The notes under the pieces: model-generated
Database searches by the model: none
Told to the model about the DNA's origin: nothing
The model's input: only the letters and a program-made list of their open reading frames with translations
Translations under genes and position numbers: made by a program
NCBI RefSeq assembly: GCF_051014685.1
Contig: NC_135055.1
Location: 14,806,001 to 14,870,000, forward strand
Source: Ptiloglossa arizonensis
Taxonomy: Eukaryota > Arthropoda > Insecta > Hymenoptera > Colletidae
DNA: 64,000 bases
Direction of reading: 5' to 3'
Shown here: positions 11,856 to 23,900 of the stretch, piece after piece
Position numbering within the stretch: position 1 is the first letter of the stretch
Layout of the letters: every line of letters starts with the position of its first letter

Positions 11856-12289
11856 GGGATTTTAAAGTCGGATTACGATAAAGGGTGTTCATGCAAGATC
11901 CTTTTCAACTATAAAAGTATATTTTACTAACCTTGATGATGAAAAGATGTGGAAACGTGAGTCTATCAACGATTATTATCGTTACTGTTATTGTTATCGT
12001 TAACGAATATTTGTATACGATTATTCGTGTTTGAAATACAGAGCTACAAAATATGATATCAAATGGTACTAAATTTAATACTGATTAACAGATGACAATT
12101 TTACGTCTAGCTTGTTCATAGGCATTTCTTGTGCACAATAGTTTTCTTCAGCTTCCAACCATACGTATGTAGGGACAAGTTCCATTTAGGTTTACGACCC
12201 AAGAACACGATGTCTAACTATAGAGAGTGTTGATGACGAACTCAGTTTGCTACATTCTAACAAACCGTACTTATGAATCTACAATGTGG

Positions 12290-12345
12290 AGTCTACACTG
12301 TAAACCGTAATCTACAGTGTAGATTCTACGGTTTACAGTGTGGGC
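12290..12345. repeat. Short nested hairpin / palindrome
   Basis: The arms GTCTACACTGTAAACCGTA (12291-12309) and TACGGTTTACAGTGTGGGC (12326-12344) are nearly perfect inverted copies. The connecting segment holds a second palindrome-like string, ATCTACAGTGTAGAT (12310-12324). The whole forms a stem of about 20 bp capped by another potential stem. It resembles a small precursor hairpin in size but matches no microRNA seed I recognise. Confidence 0.55.
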
Positions 12346-14690
12346 TCTACAGCTATAGGCATTATTCGTGACGTACAAGTTGCTGTGGTTTGCTCAATGC
12401 AGCCTGGGGAAGTTTCAGATCACACGTTCAGATCGGTACGAAAGTTTCCGATCGAACTGTTCGAATGTAATTTTATACAAGAATAAAATAAACTTCCGCG
12501 TCGTGGATATTTTGTGTTTGCGAATCAGAGAGTTTTCTTCGAATCGATCCGAAATTTATGCACGATGAACGTTTAATGTATTCTGTGTTTGAATAATTTT
12601 GTCGACAGACGTATAAAATACGGATCGATACTTTCTTGAAAAATAGTAGCTCGAGAAAGAGATATTTCATTTTATCTATGAATATTGAAATGTTAATCCC
12701 ATCGATTGTCGAACAGTTCGTCGCCCGGTGAAACTTTTATTTATTTTTTCAATTTCGTTCTGGACTTGCGCAGACAATAAAAAGGATAGGGGGATGGGCT
12801 GAAAAATGAATTGAAATTGAAAAGTTGCATCGACGTGTGAACTTGCATCGAACAATTGCATCGGTGCTCGACACCTGAACCGTTTCGGATATCAAGAAGC
12901 GATAATCGAGCTGTGAATCGTCTGCAACACGTGCGAATAGTTTATCAAATTGATTGACGATCTACTAATGTCAGTAATCCGCGACACGCCGTTACCGAGG
13001 TCAATGGGTGCCAGCAAGGAAATCACCCAGTTGTTTATGGTATTGCCGCTCGTTGGACTTACGAGCCATTGAAAGTGGCATCAATTTATAATTTTACACC
13101 TACGTGTTGTCGTTACACTGCAAAATTCAATGTCTGCGCCATATTTATTACCCGTGAATGAGCGAAACATCTAACGCAACACTGACGAATTTTTTTCAAC
13201 ATCGACCACGAATACTTTTGTCGTCTGTGGTCGTAGAAAAATTTCTTTGCAAAATTAAGCGATAAATTTAAAAAAGTTTCTTGCAACGCACAAACGATAA
13301 AATTGCCCATCGTTGGAATAATTAACGGAAAATTAAAATCAATTTTAAATTTTCTACGGTAATGGCTTTTAAAGTAATGACTTTATAATGATAACGTATC
13401 GATTACAATTAACGGTAATTATTTTATTTACGTTATAATTTACATATTGGCTATGTAATTTGCGCTCGAAAATTCTATTCATACAGCGTTAAAGTCGGTG
13501 TTTCGATGTGCAATATATTCAGTGACACTAAAACTTAACGAGGGATATTAAAATTCAGAAAAATGTTTCGTCAGTAAGTGAAAAGGACTGTGATCCGATA
13601 AAATGTGAAACGATGCAACAGAATTCTCTGGTGCATCGATTTATAGCTGCCACGAGTTTATGGAGATTGCTGCTTACTTCTTCGCGTACTTGAACGCGGT
13701 CCAGATCGTTAGTTTTCCATTAGTAGCTGTTCGTTCATAACTATTTTATCCTTTCTCGAGATAATGCAAGTGTGTTAATAGTGCAAAGTGATTTACAGCT
13801 GTACTGCATCGGGCATCCGTATCTTATTGTTGCATTTATAACCGAAATAGATATTCGCATTACGGATTGAAACAGTTCCATATCTATACGGTTTAATTGA
13901 ATTTAATTATCAGGTTTACGAAGTACATTTATTTATAATCTTTCTTCAGTAACCGTTTTACCGACTCTAAAATACTCGGTAGGTATATTAAATTTATATT
14001 ACTCATATTAAACTTATATTAAATACTTGACTGATACATAATTACGTATCGTAATTTTGTTCTCTTTAATTACAGTCATCTTGCATTTAAAACATTAGCT
14101 ATCCAGACAGTCGACAAACTCTTCCCTCTGTACGTACAATCTGGCTGGAATTTCGTTCCACTTAGTTCATAAATCTACAAATTCATAATTTAGTTCCTAA
14201 ACTTACGAGTTATATATTTACAACTTTCAACAGACACTAGCGACACCGATCGCCAAACTGACTCGAGTAAGGACTCTCAAGAAGTTCTAATTCATCGCTT
14301 CTTTCGTAATACGTTACAAAAATACAATAATACTTTAACACCCTCCATCCGAACGAAAGAAAACTTGACCAAAAACAGAATCTCCAACAACCATCCAATA
14401 GAAACGTTCACGGAAAATCAGATTTCCATTAACGAACCCGCTGCACGTAACTGTTCGATCGCAGTAGCTTAAGTTATTCTATTACGAATAAATTCCACGG
14501 AACGGATACACAATGGTGATAAATTCGTGCAAACAGTCTAGACGAAATACCTTGTTAATCGCACGTTTCGATAACATATGCAATATTGTTAAGCCCCGCG
14601 TCTACGTGTAAGTCTTCCAGAATTTCCATGCGCATTTCGCCCAGAATAATGCACAAAGCAATTACGAGCCTCTGGTATAATTAAATTACC
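12346..14690. other. AT-rich non-coding DNA
   Basis: Beyond simple AT-rich stretches there is nothing to report. No open frame above about 65 codons and no repeat array was noticed. Confidence 0.55.
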
Positions 14691-14875
14691 TTAAAGCCAG
14701 CAACAAAGAGAATCGAATGCACCGTTATCAGTCGCCTCTGCGAACCTTTTCGCGATCCTTCCCGTGTCTCGTCGCCCAACGCGTTGCATTGTGCCCATTT
14801 TTTTTCGCAAGAGATGCTCTTTTCGACGCACGTGGCGAAGCAAAACGAATTGGGCTGGGTTAGGGGATGGATCGA

Positions 14876-14895
14876 GGGAGGGAGGGGTGAAGGGG
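14876..14895 (+). promoter_or_regulatory. G-quadruplex motif
   Basis: Four G-tracts GGG-A-GGG-A-GGGG-TGAA-GGGG with loops of 1-4 nt satisfy the canonical G4 pattern on the plus strand. Further G-tracts lie just upstream (14852-14866). It sits in a GC-rich block about 130 bp before a TATA-like element. Confidence 0.6.
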
Positions 14896-15023
14896 TGGCT
14901 CGCAGATATTAAGCTGCCGACGTTCGATCGCATTTCAGATTGTACGGGGCTTGAATTCCACGGGGGATTGAATGGGATCTCATTCAACGGGCGGAAGGGA
15001 CGCGAACGGGACAAACGGGGGTG

Positions 15024-15032
15024 TATATATAT
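15024..15032 (+). promoter_or_regulatory. TATA-like element in a GC-rich context
   Basis: TATATATAT is flanked by GGGGGTG on the left and CCCACCC on the right, so it stands out from its GC-rich surroundings, unlike the chance TATA strings in AT-rich DNA. The flanks also make an imperfect symmetric element. No transcript or downstream coding frame can be shown. If functional, initiation would be expected near 15055. Confidence 0.3.
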
Positions 15033-15239
15033 CCCACCCTTCTCGCGGGTGGTTAATCCGATTACGCGGAAAAATTTCGATACACAGCGATATAGAAACT
15101 CGGAGCACGCTTACGCGCGAGGGTTGCAATCCTTTCGCCGCGGATTCGACGAAAGTTCTCTGTATAGCGTTTGTCCATTAGGGTGGTCTGGAAAAATTGC
15201 AAAATCTTTCGCCGAAGTCTCTGTCACCCTTTCGTAACC

Positions 15240-15770
15240 CCTTTTTACAAGGGGTGCATTACCTCGACAAAAGAGTAGAAATGTAACCTTGACAAAAGCG
15301 ACGACGTACCCCTTGACAAAAGGAGTTGTGGTGGAATGACTGATTTAAGGGTAAAGTAGTTTTTGGAATTTTTTTTTTAAGGTGCATAATCTTATCAAAT
15401 GCTTATTACCTAAACGTACAATAGAATGGTGGATTTAACGGTAGAATAATTTTTGGAATTTTTTTTAAGGTGCATAATCTTATCAAATGCTTATTACCTG
15501 AACGTACAATAGAATGATAGATTTAGAAGGTAAAATCATTTTTTTTAAGGTGCATAATCTTATCAAATGTTTATTACCCTAAAATTTCGACAGAGTGACA
15601 GGCTCAAAGGTAAAGTAGCTTTTGGAAATTTTTTTTGAGTGGATATATGTATAATCTTATCAGATATTTATTACGTATGAATGACAGAACGAAAGGCTCA
15701 AAAGTAAGGTAGCTTTTGAAAGTGTTTTCTTTTGAATGCAAGTATTTAATTCTAACAAATATTTATCTGT
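15240..15770 (+). repeat. Degenerate tandem array with 80-100 bp units
   Basis: The motif AAGGTGCATAATCTTATCAA recurs at about 15379, 15467 and 15547 (spacings 88 and 80). A weaker copy, TGTATAATCTTATCAG, lies at 15648, and a trace occurs near 15740. Between them are TAAAGTAG-TTTTGGAA blocks followed by T-tracts. Just upstream a short unit containing CGACAAAAG/TGACAAAAG repeats at 15264, 15290 and 15314. Similarity decays from left to right. Confidence 0.8.
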
Positions 15771-16556
15771 TACCCACTAGTACATTTAATCTTTTTGATG
15801 GGCTACCTAAGAGAATTACAGAAAATCTTTACCAGAAGGTTTACGAACGTTCGAAGCTCATTTATATCTATTTGTTAAATCAGCTGAACTAAATACGAAC
15901 AAAAATATTTCACTCAATTTTGCGTTCTATTTTCACTATAAAAAGATTAAAATTCCTCGAACGTTCTTTTCTTTTTTTCATTCTAGGTAACGGAGGGTTT
16001 TACAATACATTGAAACAGGCGGCGTTTCGTTCCGTGTCGTAACAACAAATAAACCGGAAACGGAACAAGGTCGAAATCCCAACACCGCCGATTCGTGAAA
16101 TAAATTTCGTCGGCGCGTGCATGCGTCTTCGCGCGGTTGCAGTGTATTTGCGGTGGGGTGCATTGCGCGCCTTGTCGTGGCGCAATTTACCCGGGGAAAA
16201 GTTCGTGGTAGAAAGGGCATACCCTCGCAGGGATGTTTTGCGCGAATTCGGAAGTTGGATATCATGGTCAGGTAGGTGACCACCGACGGAAATTGGGACA
16301 GGCGGACCACGTTTCCCGGTTCGCTCGTACCACCGTGGCTGGCATATCTAAAGAGAGCGTTGCATTCGACCGAGGAAATCTTAGTGCAGGAATCCCCGCT
16401 TTCAAGTGATAAATTTCACATCTAACAACGAAATCGTACCTCTGTTTATACTCACGTACAGTGAGCGCGATCTTTCGTACGTCTTGAATCGAATTTCATT
16501 CGTTAATGAAAATTAAGATTGTATATTTTTCTTTGTATCTTCACGACGGTGTTACC
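15771..16556. other. Non-coding DNA, GC-rich from about 16000 to 16330
   Basis: An AT-rich part gives way to a GC-rich patch. A minus-strand frame of about 110 codons crosses the patch but begins at a non-ATG codon and shows no family motif. No other structure was seen. Confidence 0.45.
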
Positions 16557-16735
16557 AATGAATTTGTGAAGTCCTCCCGATGAAAATGAGTACAAACACG
16601 ACCGTATTCTGACAATTTTTAATTATACGTAGTTGCCAATTTTGAAAACGACTCGAACGACTTATAATTGAACATAGTCCGAATGTGGTCGTGTTTGGAC
16701 TCATTTTCATCGGGAAAACCTTGCCGATTCATCGA
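16557..16735. repeat. Second foldback element (inverted repeat)
   Basis: Core arms 16577-16627 and 16663-16713 pair as inverted copies at 44 of 51 positions (hand count), anchored by CCGATGAAAATGAGT and CAAACACGACC. The spacer is 35 bp. Weaker pairing continues outward to about 16557 and 16735. The sequence is unrelated to the 11.4 kb foldback. A foldback MITE is a plausible origin; no transposase frame is present. Confidence 0.75.
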
Positions 16736-16739
16736 TAAT

Positions 16740-19460
16740 ACGTTTGTAAGAATACGATGAAAAATATAAAATTTGTTACTTTACCCTGAGAAGTTAGCCA
16801 CAAAACTTTCGTCAGTCTTTCAATTAGAGAGGTTTGAAATTTTCATCGATTTCGATTTGAACATTACGAAGATGTAAATTTTAAGAATACACCCGGTACA
16901 CAATTTTCTAAACTGTGAATTTCTAAACTTTTGCTATTAAAATTTCTATTGATTTTTGATACGTCGTTACCGATCATGCACGATTGGAAATAATACCTTT
17001 ATGGGTTTAATTGAATGACCGAAACCGCGGTCGAGTTTAGCGTTTACCGAATCGTACGATAATTACAAAGAGAAAGCGAACAACGAATCAGCTTGCACGA
17101 TTATCGTAACATCGATCTGTGTACATTGTGCCGGTACGCAAAATAAGCGATAAACATTACCGTAGCTATTATGTGTGTCATCGGAAATTGAATATCTCCG
17201 GCTTGTCTTCCGGCTCCTTCTGCCTTGAAAATCTCTTCGAAAAATGATAGGATGCGAGTAAATATGAGGAGGAAAGTAACGGGGGGCGGTGAAGAGAAAG
17301 GGAGTCGTGCACGTGAGTAATTTCAGAAATTGTTCAGCCTCGCGGAACTGAATATTTCTATTTCGACAGTTCCTCCAGATAGCCGGAAAAATTTCTGTTG
17401 CTCGCGAAGGAACGTTGATCCCTACAAAAATTTGATATCGTGTATCGCGGATTCGTCTAAAGAAATCGCGAAGCAAGGAACTATAAACCTTCAAATGATA
17501 CACGGAAAAAAACGTCGTCATCGAGTAGCTCGGGAACGAAATTGAATCTTCGAGAAGAAATACGAACTGTTCGTAAATTTAAACTGAAAATAAGAATCGT
17601 GGAATTAGAAGAAGAAAGCGATAGAACTCGTAACGTTTTCATTCAAACCAGCATACCTTCATAAATAATACTGTTGCGACGATATTAAAGATCTTCAAAT
17701 CCATATTGAAAATTATGTACAGTATACGAGCGAGAAGATTGCATTTAGAGTTACGACGAGTTCTACACGTTCAGATCTGTGCACGTTTCGTTAACCAATA
17801 AGGAGATAACCCCCGAACGAATAAAACCAGCCAGAACGCTAAATGCATTTTTCTCACGCGCGTACTGTACATCGAAATTAAAATTAACATTATCAGAAAT
17901 TACGAGAATACAGAGTGCTAACTTTTGCTCCAGAATCGTTGCATCTTTTTCGAATTATAATTCAATAATTATAACGTTACAATTAACGTTAAATGAAGCT
18001 AATCTCGTTAAATTTCGTCGTTGTAATTTCAATAGATCGAAATACCGAACGATTGGAATTTTCGTCTCTTTCGACGACACACTTCGGTGTGCGTGATCAT
18101 TTTTGCGCGATTCAACGTATCCAGACAAAAGCGTGGCTATACTGGTAGTGAAATTGCAATTAACAAGGGTCAAGGCAAATATCGCGGCTTTCCCAAGGAA
18201 ATCTCGTTCGAACGAATCTGCACTTCATTTCTGTATGTCCAACGAAGCGTTGGACTCTGGAAATCTGGTCGAAAGGGACTCGCCCGGTCCAGAGAAGCGC
18301 ACGATGTGTCCTTTGACGCAATGAAAACCCTAGTCGGTTCAGAAACTTCAGGGCAGATTGAAATTCCTGTTCCGCTAAAGTGCCGTTTGGACTGTCGTGT
18401 CTGTGCGCCATGGTGGTCTTCAAAGAGTCCCCTCGTACAACAGTTTTCTCACTCGAATGCAGAGATTTCAGAAGATTTTGTTCGTTGTGTACGTGTCTAT
18501 GCAGTCATCGCCCGGTATTATTAATAAAATGCACAGTACTGCGCAAATACTTGGGAAGATTATTTTCCCTAAGTTGGATGATTATTTTTTTTTTTTGATC
18601 CTCGAACTTGGTAAAGTGTAAATAATTTTTCTACAATATGGTTTCAATTTGTACCACGTTACACGATATTTTAGAAGTCTGTTGCGTTTGGAACTTTTGT
18701 ATCTTCAAACTGTACAATATTTAACTAGTTCACTATTCGGTTATAGAGTCGTTTTCAAGTGACAAAATTCACTCGAGTAGATAACGATCTTTATCTCCTA
18801 AAATGTATTACAAGAATCGTATACTCTTCGTTCAAACTCTCTTCTCTGAATAATTCTAACATATGGTAAATATTCATACCTTTCATTTCGTACGTTGCTT
18901 TCTCCGTTTGTACTATCTTATTAACATACACTGTCCAAACTAGAAGACCATGCTAGTAACAGATTCTCGAATAAATTTTAGCACAACTTACCATTCTTTC
19001 AATCAATAGAAAAAGCATCGCGTTACGTCGTTCTAAAAATAATTTACAATTACACAAAACATTTCACCTACAATTTCTATCGAAACAAATTAACCTACAT
19101 TATTATCTTATAGACACCCCTATAAAGAATCTAAAAATACCTACTATTCCTTCCAAAAAGACACGATCGAAGGACACCCAAGAAATTGTAAAAAAGGAAT
19201 TAAAAATTAGTACATGAAATATCCCTGATTCTCCACAAGTATAAACAAAGTATAGTTCTCTGAGCTTCCGTGAGAAACGGTTATAAGTTCGCCGAGCTCG
19301 TGTGCGCAAGTTGAGAAATCACGTTTCGTGAAATCGATTGTTGTTGAATCCTGAGTTAGGATCGGAGGAAAGTTTGGCAACGAATTCGTTGCAGTCATCT
19401 CGGCCAAGTCGGAAGAAAAGATAAGGGATGGTTACGAACGTGGTAGTTTCACGTGAGAAT
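16740..19460. other. Non-coding DNA
   Basis: Mostly AT-rich, with a more GC-rich stretch near 18160-18480. The longest ATG-initiated frame on the minus strand (17063-17521, 152 codons) has a weak start context, is rich in Arg/Phe/Tyr and shows no domain. A T-run occurs at 18587-18597. No repeats were found. Confidence 0.45.
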
Positions 19461-19470
19461 CCAAGTCTCT

Positions 19471-19811
19471 CCCCCCTCTCACCCCCAAATCCCCCCTTTC
19501 CTGAAGAGGAATCCGCGCCCGAAGCATTCACCTGGTGCAATTAGATGCTGCAATGAGATAGCGATTAATAGCCACCGCGATGTCGTATAATTATAGTGAT
19601 CGCGCGGAGTAGAGTCATAATCGCGCTCCGCTCGACGAAAAGCCTCCCCCGAAACCTGGTGCACAAAAACGCGCGTTACACTAATGCCAGTCGTTAGCGA
19701 GATTTTTGCCAGACTTACTTTGGCTTCATTCGCCTCGTGTGCTCGTACAGGACGCGTTGTATCGCGTTGAAATTGTTTTCTTTTTTCTTTTTCTTTTTTT
19801 TTTTTTTTTAC
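19471..19811. other. C-tract cluster and polypyrimidine run
   Basis: Three long C-tracts (19471-19476, 19482-19486, 19491-19496) come close to a minus-strand G-quadruplex pattern but lack a clear fourth tract. A T/C-only low-complexity run spans about 19777-19809. The sequence between them is ordinary mixed DNA. Confidence 0.5.
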
Positions 19812-19996
19812 GCGCGTTCTTGTCGCCCCCTTTTGTTTAGCGAGGATTTCGTCGGCGTGGCGCGTGCAATTATTTTTAGACTTCACGCAGAGATTTTGGC
19901 AAGCTTCTCGAGATACTTTCAAAGAATGTTATTGCATCGGTTTAAATTCTAACATTACATTAGATGCTGTCTAAAGAGTGTTTAGTGGAAGTTTTA

Positions 19997-20062
19997 TTAT
20001 TTAATTTATTCGATCATTTGAAAGATTTGTTATTTAATTTATTCGATAATTTGAAAGCTTCG
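19997..20062 (+). repeat. 33-bp tandem duplication
   Basis: TTATTTAATTTATTCGAT-ATTTGAAAG is present twice, at 19997 and 20030, differing at a few bases. The unit is AT-rich and non-coding. Confidence 0.7.
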
Positions 20063-20950
20063 TTACCGGTTTTATTATTTATTAACTACTTTCAGTTATT
20101 AGTGCCTTGAGTGCATAGTAATCGTTTCGAGTAAGTTCGAGTTATCGACAAATATTGGTAGTATCGGTAAATATCAACAAATATACATAAATATGAATTA
20201 ATATCGATTACGCGCACTATACGATTACCGTTGGTAAATAATAGTAATTATACACCAGGTAAACCTAGCGTCACAATTAGCAAGTCGACGATACGATATT
20301 ACAAAACAGAATCGTAGAATAAACAGATTGCTGGGTCATTCAGGCCAGTGAAGTACGGTACGGAAATTTCATTTAATTAATGTATGTAATGTGTTTAAAG
20401 CATGAATGTGCAGACGTGGGTGGAACCGATCCAGTGTTCACTTGATTCGTATCACTAGCAGATTTCAATCAATCGACGTTCCATATAACATTCAAAATAA
20501 TGGTAGCGATAGTTTCAATATCGTGGAGGTTAATTACAGTATCGTAGAAGGTTCCATTAAAATGATTGATACTATCGCAGCGGAGCAGTTTTCACTTTCT
20601 TTTATCAATTTAACTCCGTTACGTATAATTTAAAGCAATTTCCCGGGGCTGTATTAAAATTAAACATTGGAAATTATTCCTTTTTACGGCGAAAGACCAG
20701 TGTACCAGGCGAGGAATTAATTTTCTGTTTCTGCCAAGTATACAAGAGACTATACGAGGACTATTTAATCTTCAAGGTGGGTTAAGTGAACTGTTTGCTG
20801 ACAGTAATTATACCTTATCCGATACGTGGATACCTACTTTCATCAGGTTGGTTCATAAATTTGTCACTGTTAATTTAAATCTTATAAAATCGTATTTGCC
20901 AATTTCGTACAAAAAAAAAAAATACTAACTAATGAAAGAAAAGCATTGTT
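20063..20950. other. AT-rich non-coding DNA
   Basis: No gene was recognised. A mariner-like string, CAGGTTGGTTCATAAATTTG, occurs at 20845-20864 and is discussed among the findings. An A-run lies at about 20911-20923. Confidence 0.45.
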
Positions 20951-20953
20951 AGT

Positions 20954-21175
20954 CTATTTTTCGGAATAGAATTATTTGTTCTTTTCTCAATTGTTCGATC
21001 AAGTTTCCATGAAATTTTGTAGAAATAAAAACAAATCGATTAAGAATCCCACGCATACTTTAACTAATTTTATTTCACTATTTTTCGCAATAAAATTATT
21101 TATTCTTTTTTCAGTTGTTCGATCAAGTTTCCACGAGATGTGGTAGAAATCAGAAAAATCGATTAAGAACACCGC
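20954..21175 (+). repeat. 124-bp tandem duplication
   Basis: CTATTTTTCG at 20954 recurs at 21078, and TTGTTCGATCAAGTTTCCA at 20991 recurs at 21115. The offset is exactly 124 bp, so the two copies have stayed in register despite base changes. The right copy runs into a GC-richer segment near 21175. Confidence 0.75.
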
Positions 21176-23179
21176 GATTTAAAAGAGAACGAGTCGCGAG
21201 AGCGAACGAACGAACCATTACGAACCTCCGTCGATTTTATCCTTCCCCTTCCACGGGTTTCTGTTCCTTCTCTCTTATATTTCCATTGTTCCAGGCATTT
21301 CACCGTGGCGTTCCTTTATTTATTGTTCGCGCGAAATTCGTTTTAAGGCTGGAAGTCCCACCAGCCCGAGCTTTCCACTTCACCTTTGCTTCCGTCCGCG
21401 TTATTGAATTCGTCGCGATGCATTTCAGCAAAATGCAACTCCCACGCACGCAACACGGGCAGAGTGGGGAGACTGTGCTATGCACCTCCTCGGGTTTGTT
21501 TCTGATTATTAAACATTCCTGAGATCACGCTGTTCCCCGATCCGCCACGCGCTTTGCTGTTCCCGGTAGCAGGCTTCTAATTAGCAGAAATTAATTAGCA
21601 AAGGACCGGTGTCGCTTGAAATGCGACGAATCGCTTTGAGATTAATTGACGAATTTCACGGCGAGAACATCTCCGCATTTATCGAGGCGTTGCTAATGAT
21701 TACACAAAAGTATAGCGACGATAAAATTCTAATGCTTTCGCGCCGGTGGAACGTTTTAAAATTTTCGAAAATAGTTGTCGACGGGACCGTGTTTACCCAT
21801 TGTTCCCTTGTAATACTGCAGTTTTGTGGCTTTCGTTTAGCTACACGGATCCCGTAACTGTTTTACGGTAGTATCACTTGTTCGTTGTACTTTAATTAAA
21901 AATTGCAGCGAAACCGGCGTTTTTTTCTATTTTCGAGTCAAGCAGCTGCGAGAATGAAAATCGTGGAAATACTTTTTCGAGGTGAATTTTTCACGTGCCT
22001 CGACGACAAAGGACCGCGAAAAACTTCGCATCGCTATTGCTGGAAAATTGCATCGACAACATTGTTCGAACATAATGCTCGGAAATCTGGACAATTTTCT
22101 TCTTCTGCGAAATTATTGAAACGATTCGAGGAGGTATAGCATTCGTACAACAAGAGACACTAGTCGACTCAAAAATTATACATATACCGTGAGTCTCGAA
22201 TAACGCAAAACTATTTTTCTCCGGTGTTAAATTTGATTTTAAATAGACGAAATGCACCTCGAAAGATTCTACATTTTCTACCGTTTTGGATACAATTTTA
22301 ACTTTTTTACTATAATAAAGTTTTACCAAATAAAGAAACTACAAAATACAGAATCTTTGGAGACTAATTTCGTCCCTTTGAAATAAAATCAGTTCGAAAG
22401 AAAAACAATTTTGTGCGTTATCGGAAATCTACATTACACGTGTTCAAAATTTCAAAATTTCAGAATTTTTTAATCGCCCTATGTCCCTTGTAAGTGACTC
22501 CCAATTCCGCGAGATTCTTCGGAACAGTCATTCGATCCTGGTAAAAGTTACTGGCTCGAGAATGTTTCTCTTCGAGCTTCGTCGAAGATTCCATAATTCT
22601 CCGACTCCTTTCTTTCGTGATAAATCCAGAGGGGGTGGGAAGAATAAAAAAAAGAAAAAAAGAAAAAAAAAAGCGGTGGAAAAATGAAGGATTCTGGGTC
22701 GTCGCTGGAAAGAATAGCCAACCGCGAAGACTGCTTCCTGCACTTTCGCGAAAAAGATAATACTACTTTAACCCCCGGAAGGGCTGGACGACCGCGACGA
22801 GGGTGTTTCATTACTCTTTTCCCAGTTCATTGTTCTCGAAGCGCGCCAGGATACAGTCGTCACACTCACACCCCCGCAATGTCACCGGTACTCTCGCGGG
22901 TAATTCATAGGCAAACTGGAGGTGTATCCAGTTCTCGGGGTGGACACCCCCTTTGGCCGTGGTTATTAGTCTCAATTTAAAACTTGGTCGTCCTCCTGTA
23001 CCAGTGGATGGATGACCATGCACGTATAGTGTCGTGTTTCGCGTTCGTTGGTCCAACAAGACGTTGGTTTTAAAAGGGGATGTTAAATGTGTTCTCCGTG
23101 GTGGTAAGTTGAAGATTTGTTTCGAATTAAGGTGTCCTTAAACCTACAATTACTTTGGGACAGGTTCATTTGGTTTGCA
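21176..23179. other. Non-coding DNA with GC-rich patches and a purine run
   Basis: GC-rich patches at about 21180-21560 and 22680-22980 alternate with AT-rich DNA. A purine-only A/G run lies at about 22645-22674. Open frames here overlap on both strands and match nothing known. Confidence 0.45.
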
Positions 23180-23900
23180 CTTATCGTTCTATGCAGTGAT
23201 GTTGAACAATATGTTAAATAACGATGTTAAAAAATATGTGGACATATTCTATGCTTCAAAATTAAGAGAAAAGTCCCAATGAACGTACAGCCGTAAACTT
23301 TCCGTTTGTGAAATAGAGCCACTCGAAGTTATTTCATTTCTTCGTAGCAAAGTTCGCGCTGAATATTTTATCCGGTCAAGGTCACTCACTCACCGATGAG
23401 TGAAATTACACTTGTCCGTATCTATAGATACTTTCAAACGAGTTCGTTCAGTTCTATGTCACGAACAATGGTATTAAAAAACTTCTAAGCATTTTCTGCA
23501 GTATAAAATTCGAAAGAGTCCCGATAAACGTAGACCCGTGAACTTTTCGTTTGTAAAGTATAGCAATTCGAAGTTATTGCATTTCTTCGTGCTAAAATTT
23601 CGTCCGGTCAAGGCCATTTTTCCACAGGTTATATCACACGATAGATTTGTCCGTGTAATAAACTTTAAACGAGTTCGTTCAATTTTATGCCGCGAGTAAT
23701 GACGTCGGAAAGTTTCTAAGCACTTTCAACATTTCAGAATTGAGAAAAATATCTCGATGAACGTCTGTACACGTTCTTAAGATACAACCGCTCGAGATTA
23801 CCGAATTTCTACTTCGTTCTAACGCGAGCGCCAACTATTTTGTCCGTTCAAGGTCACCATACAACGAATCACGCTCCATTTTATCTTTCGTGTTAATTTC
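23180..23900 (+). repeat. Three diverged tandem units (~236 bp), each with a YCAAGGYCA site
   Basis: The repeated order is a TCTAAGCA-TTT block, then GAACGT, then TTTCGTTTGT, then TCGAAGTTAT-CATTTCTTCGT, then TCCGGTCAAGG. It is seen in units whose TCAAGG cores lie at 23376, 23608 and 23848 (spacings 232 and 240). A partial unit precedes them from about 23180. The cores read TCAAGGTCA, TCAAGGCCA and TCAAGGTCA. All three fit the YCAAGGYCA monomer site of FTZ-F1/ERR-type nuclear receptors (established knowledge). Whether they are bound is unknown. Confidence 0.8.

Noticed and set aside
17063..17521. 152-codon ATG-initiated minus-strand frame
   Set aside because: Start context is weak and no domain or signal is visible. 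Several frames of this length are expected by chance in 64 kb.
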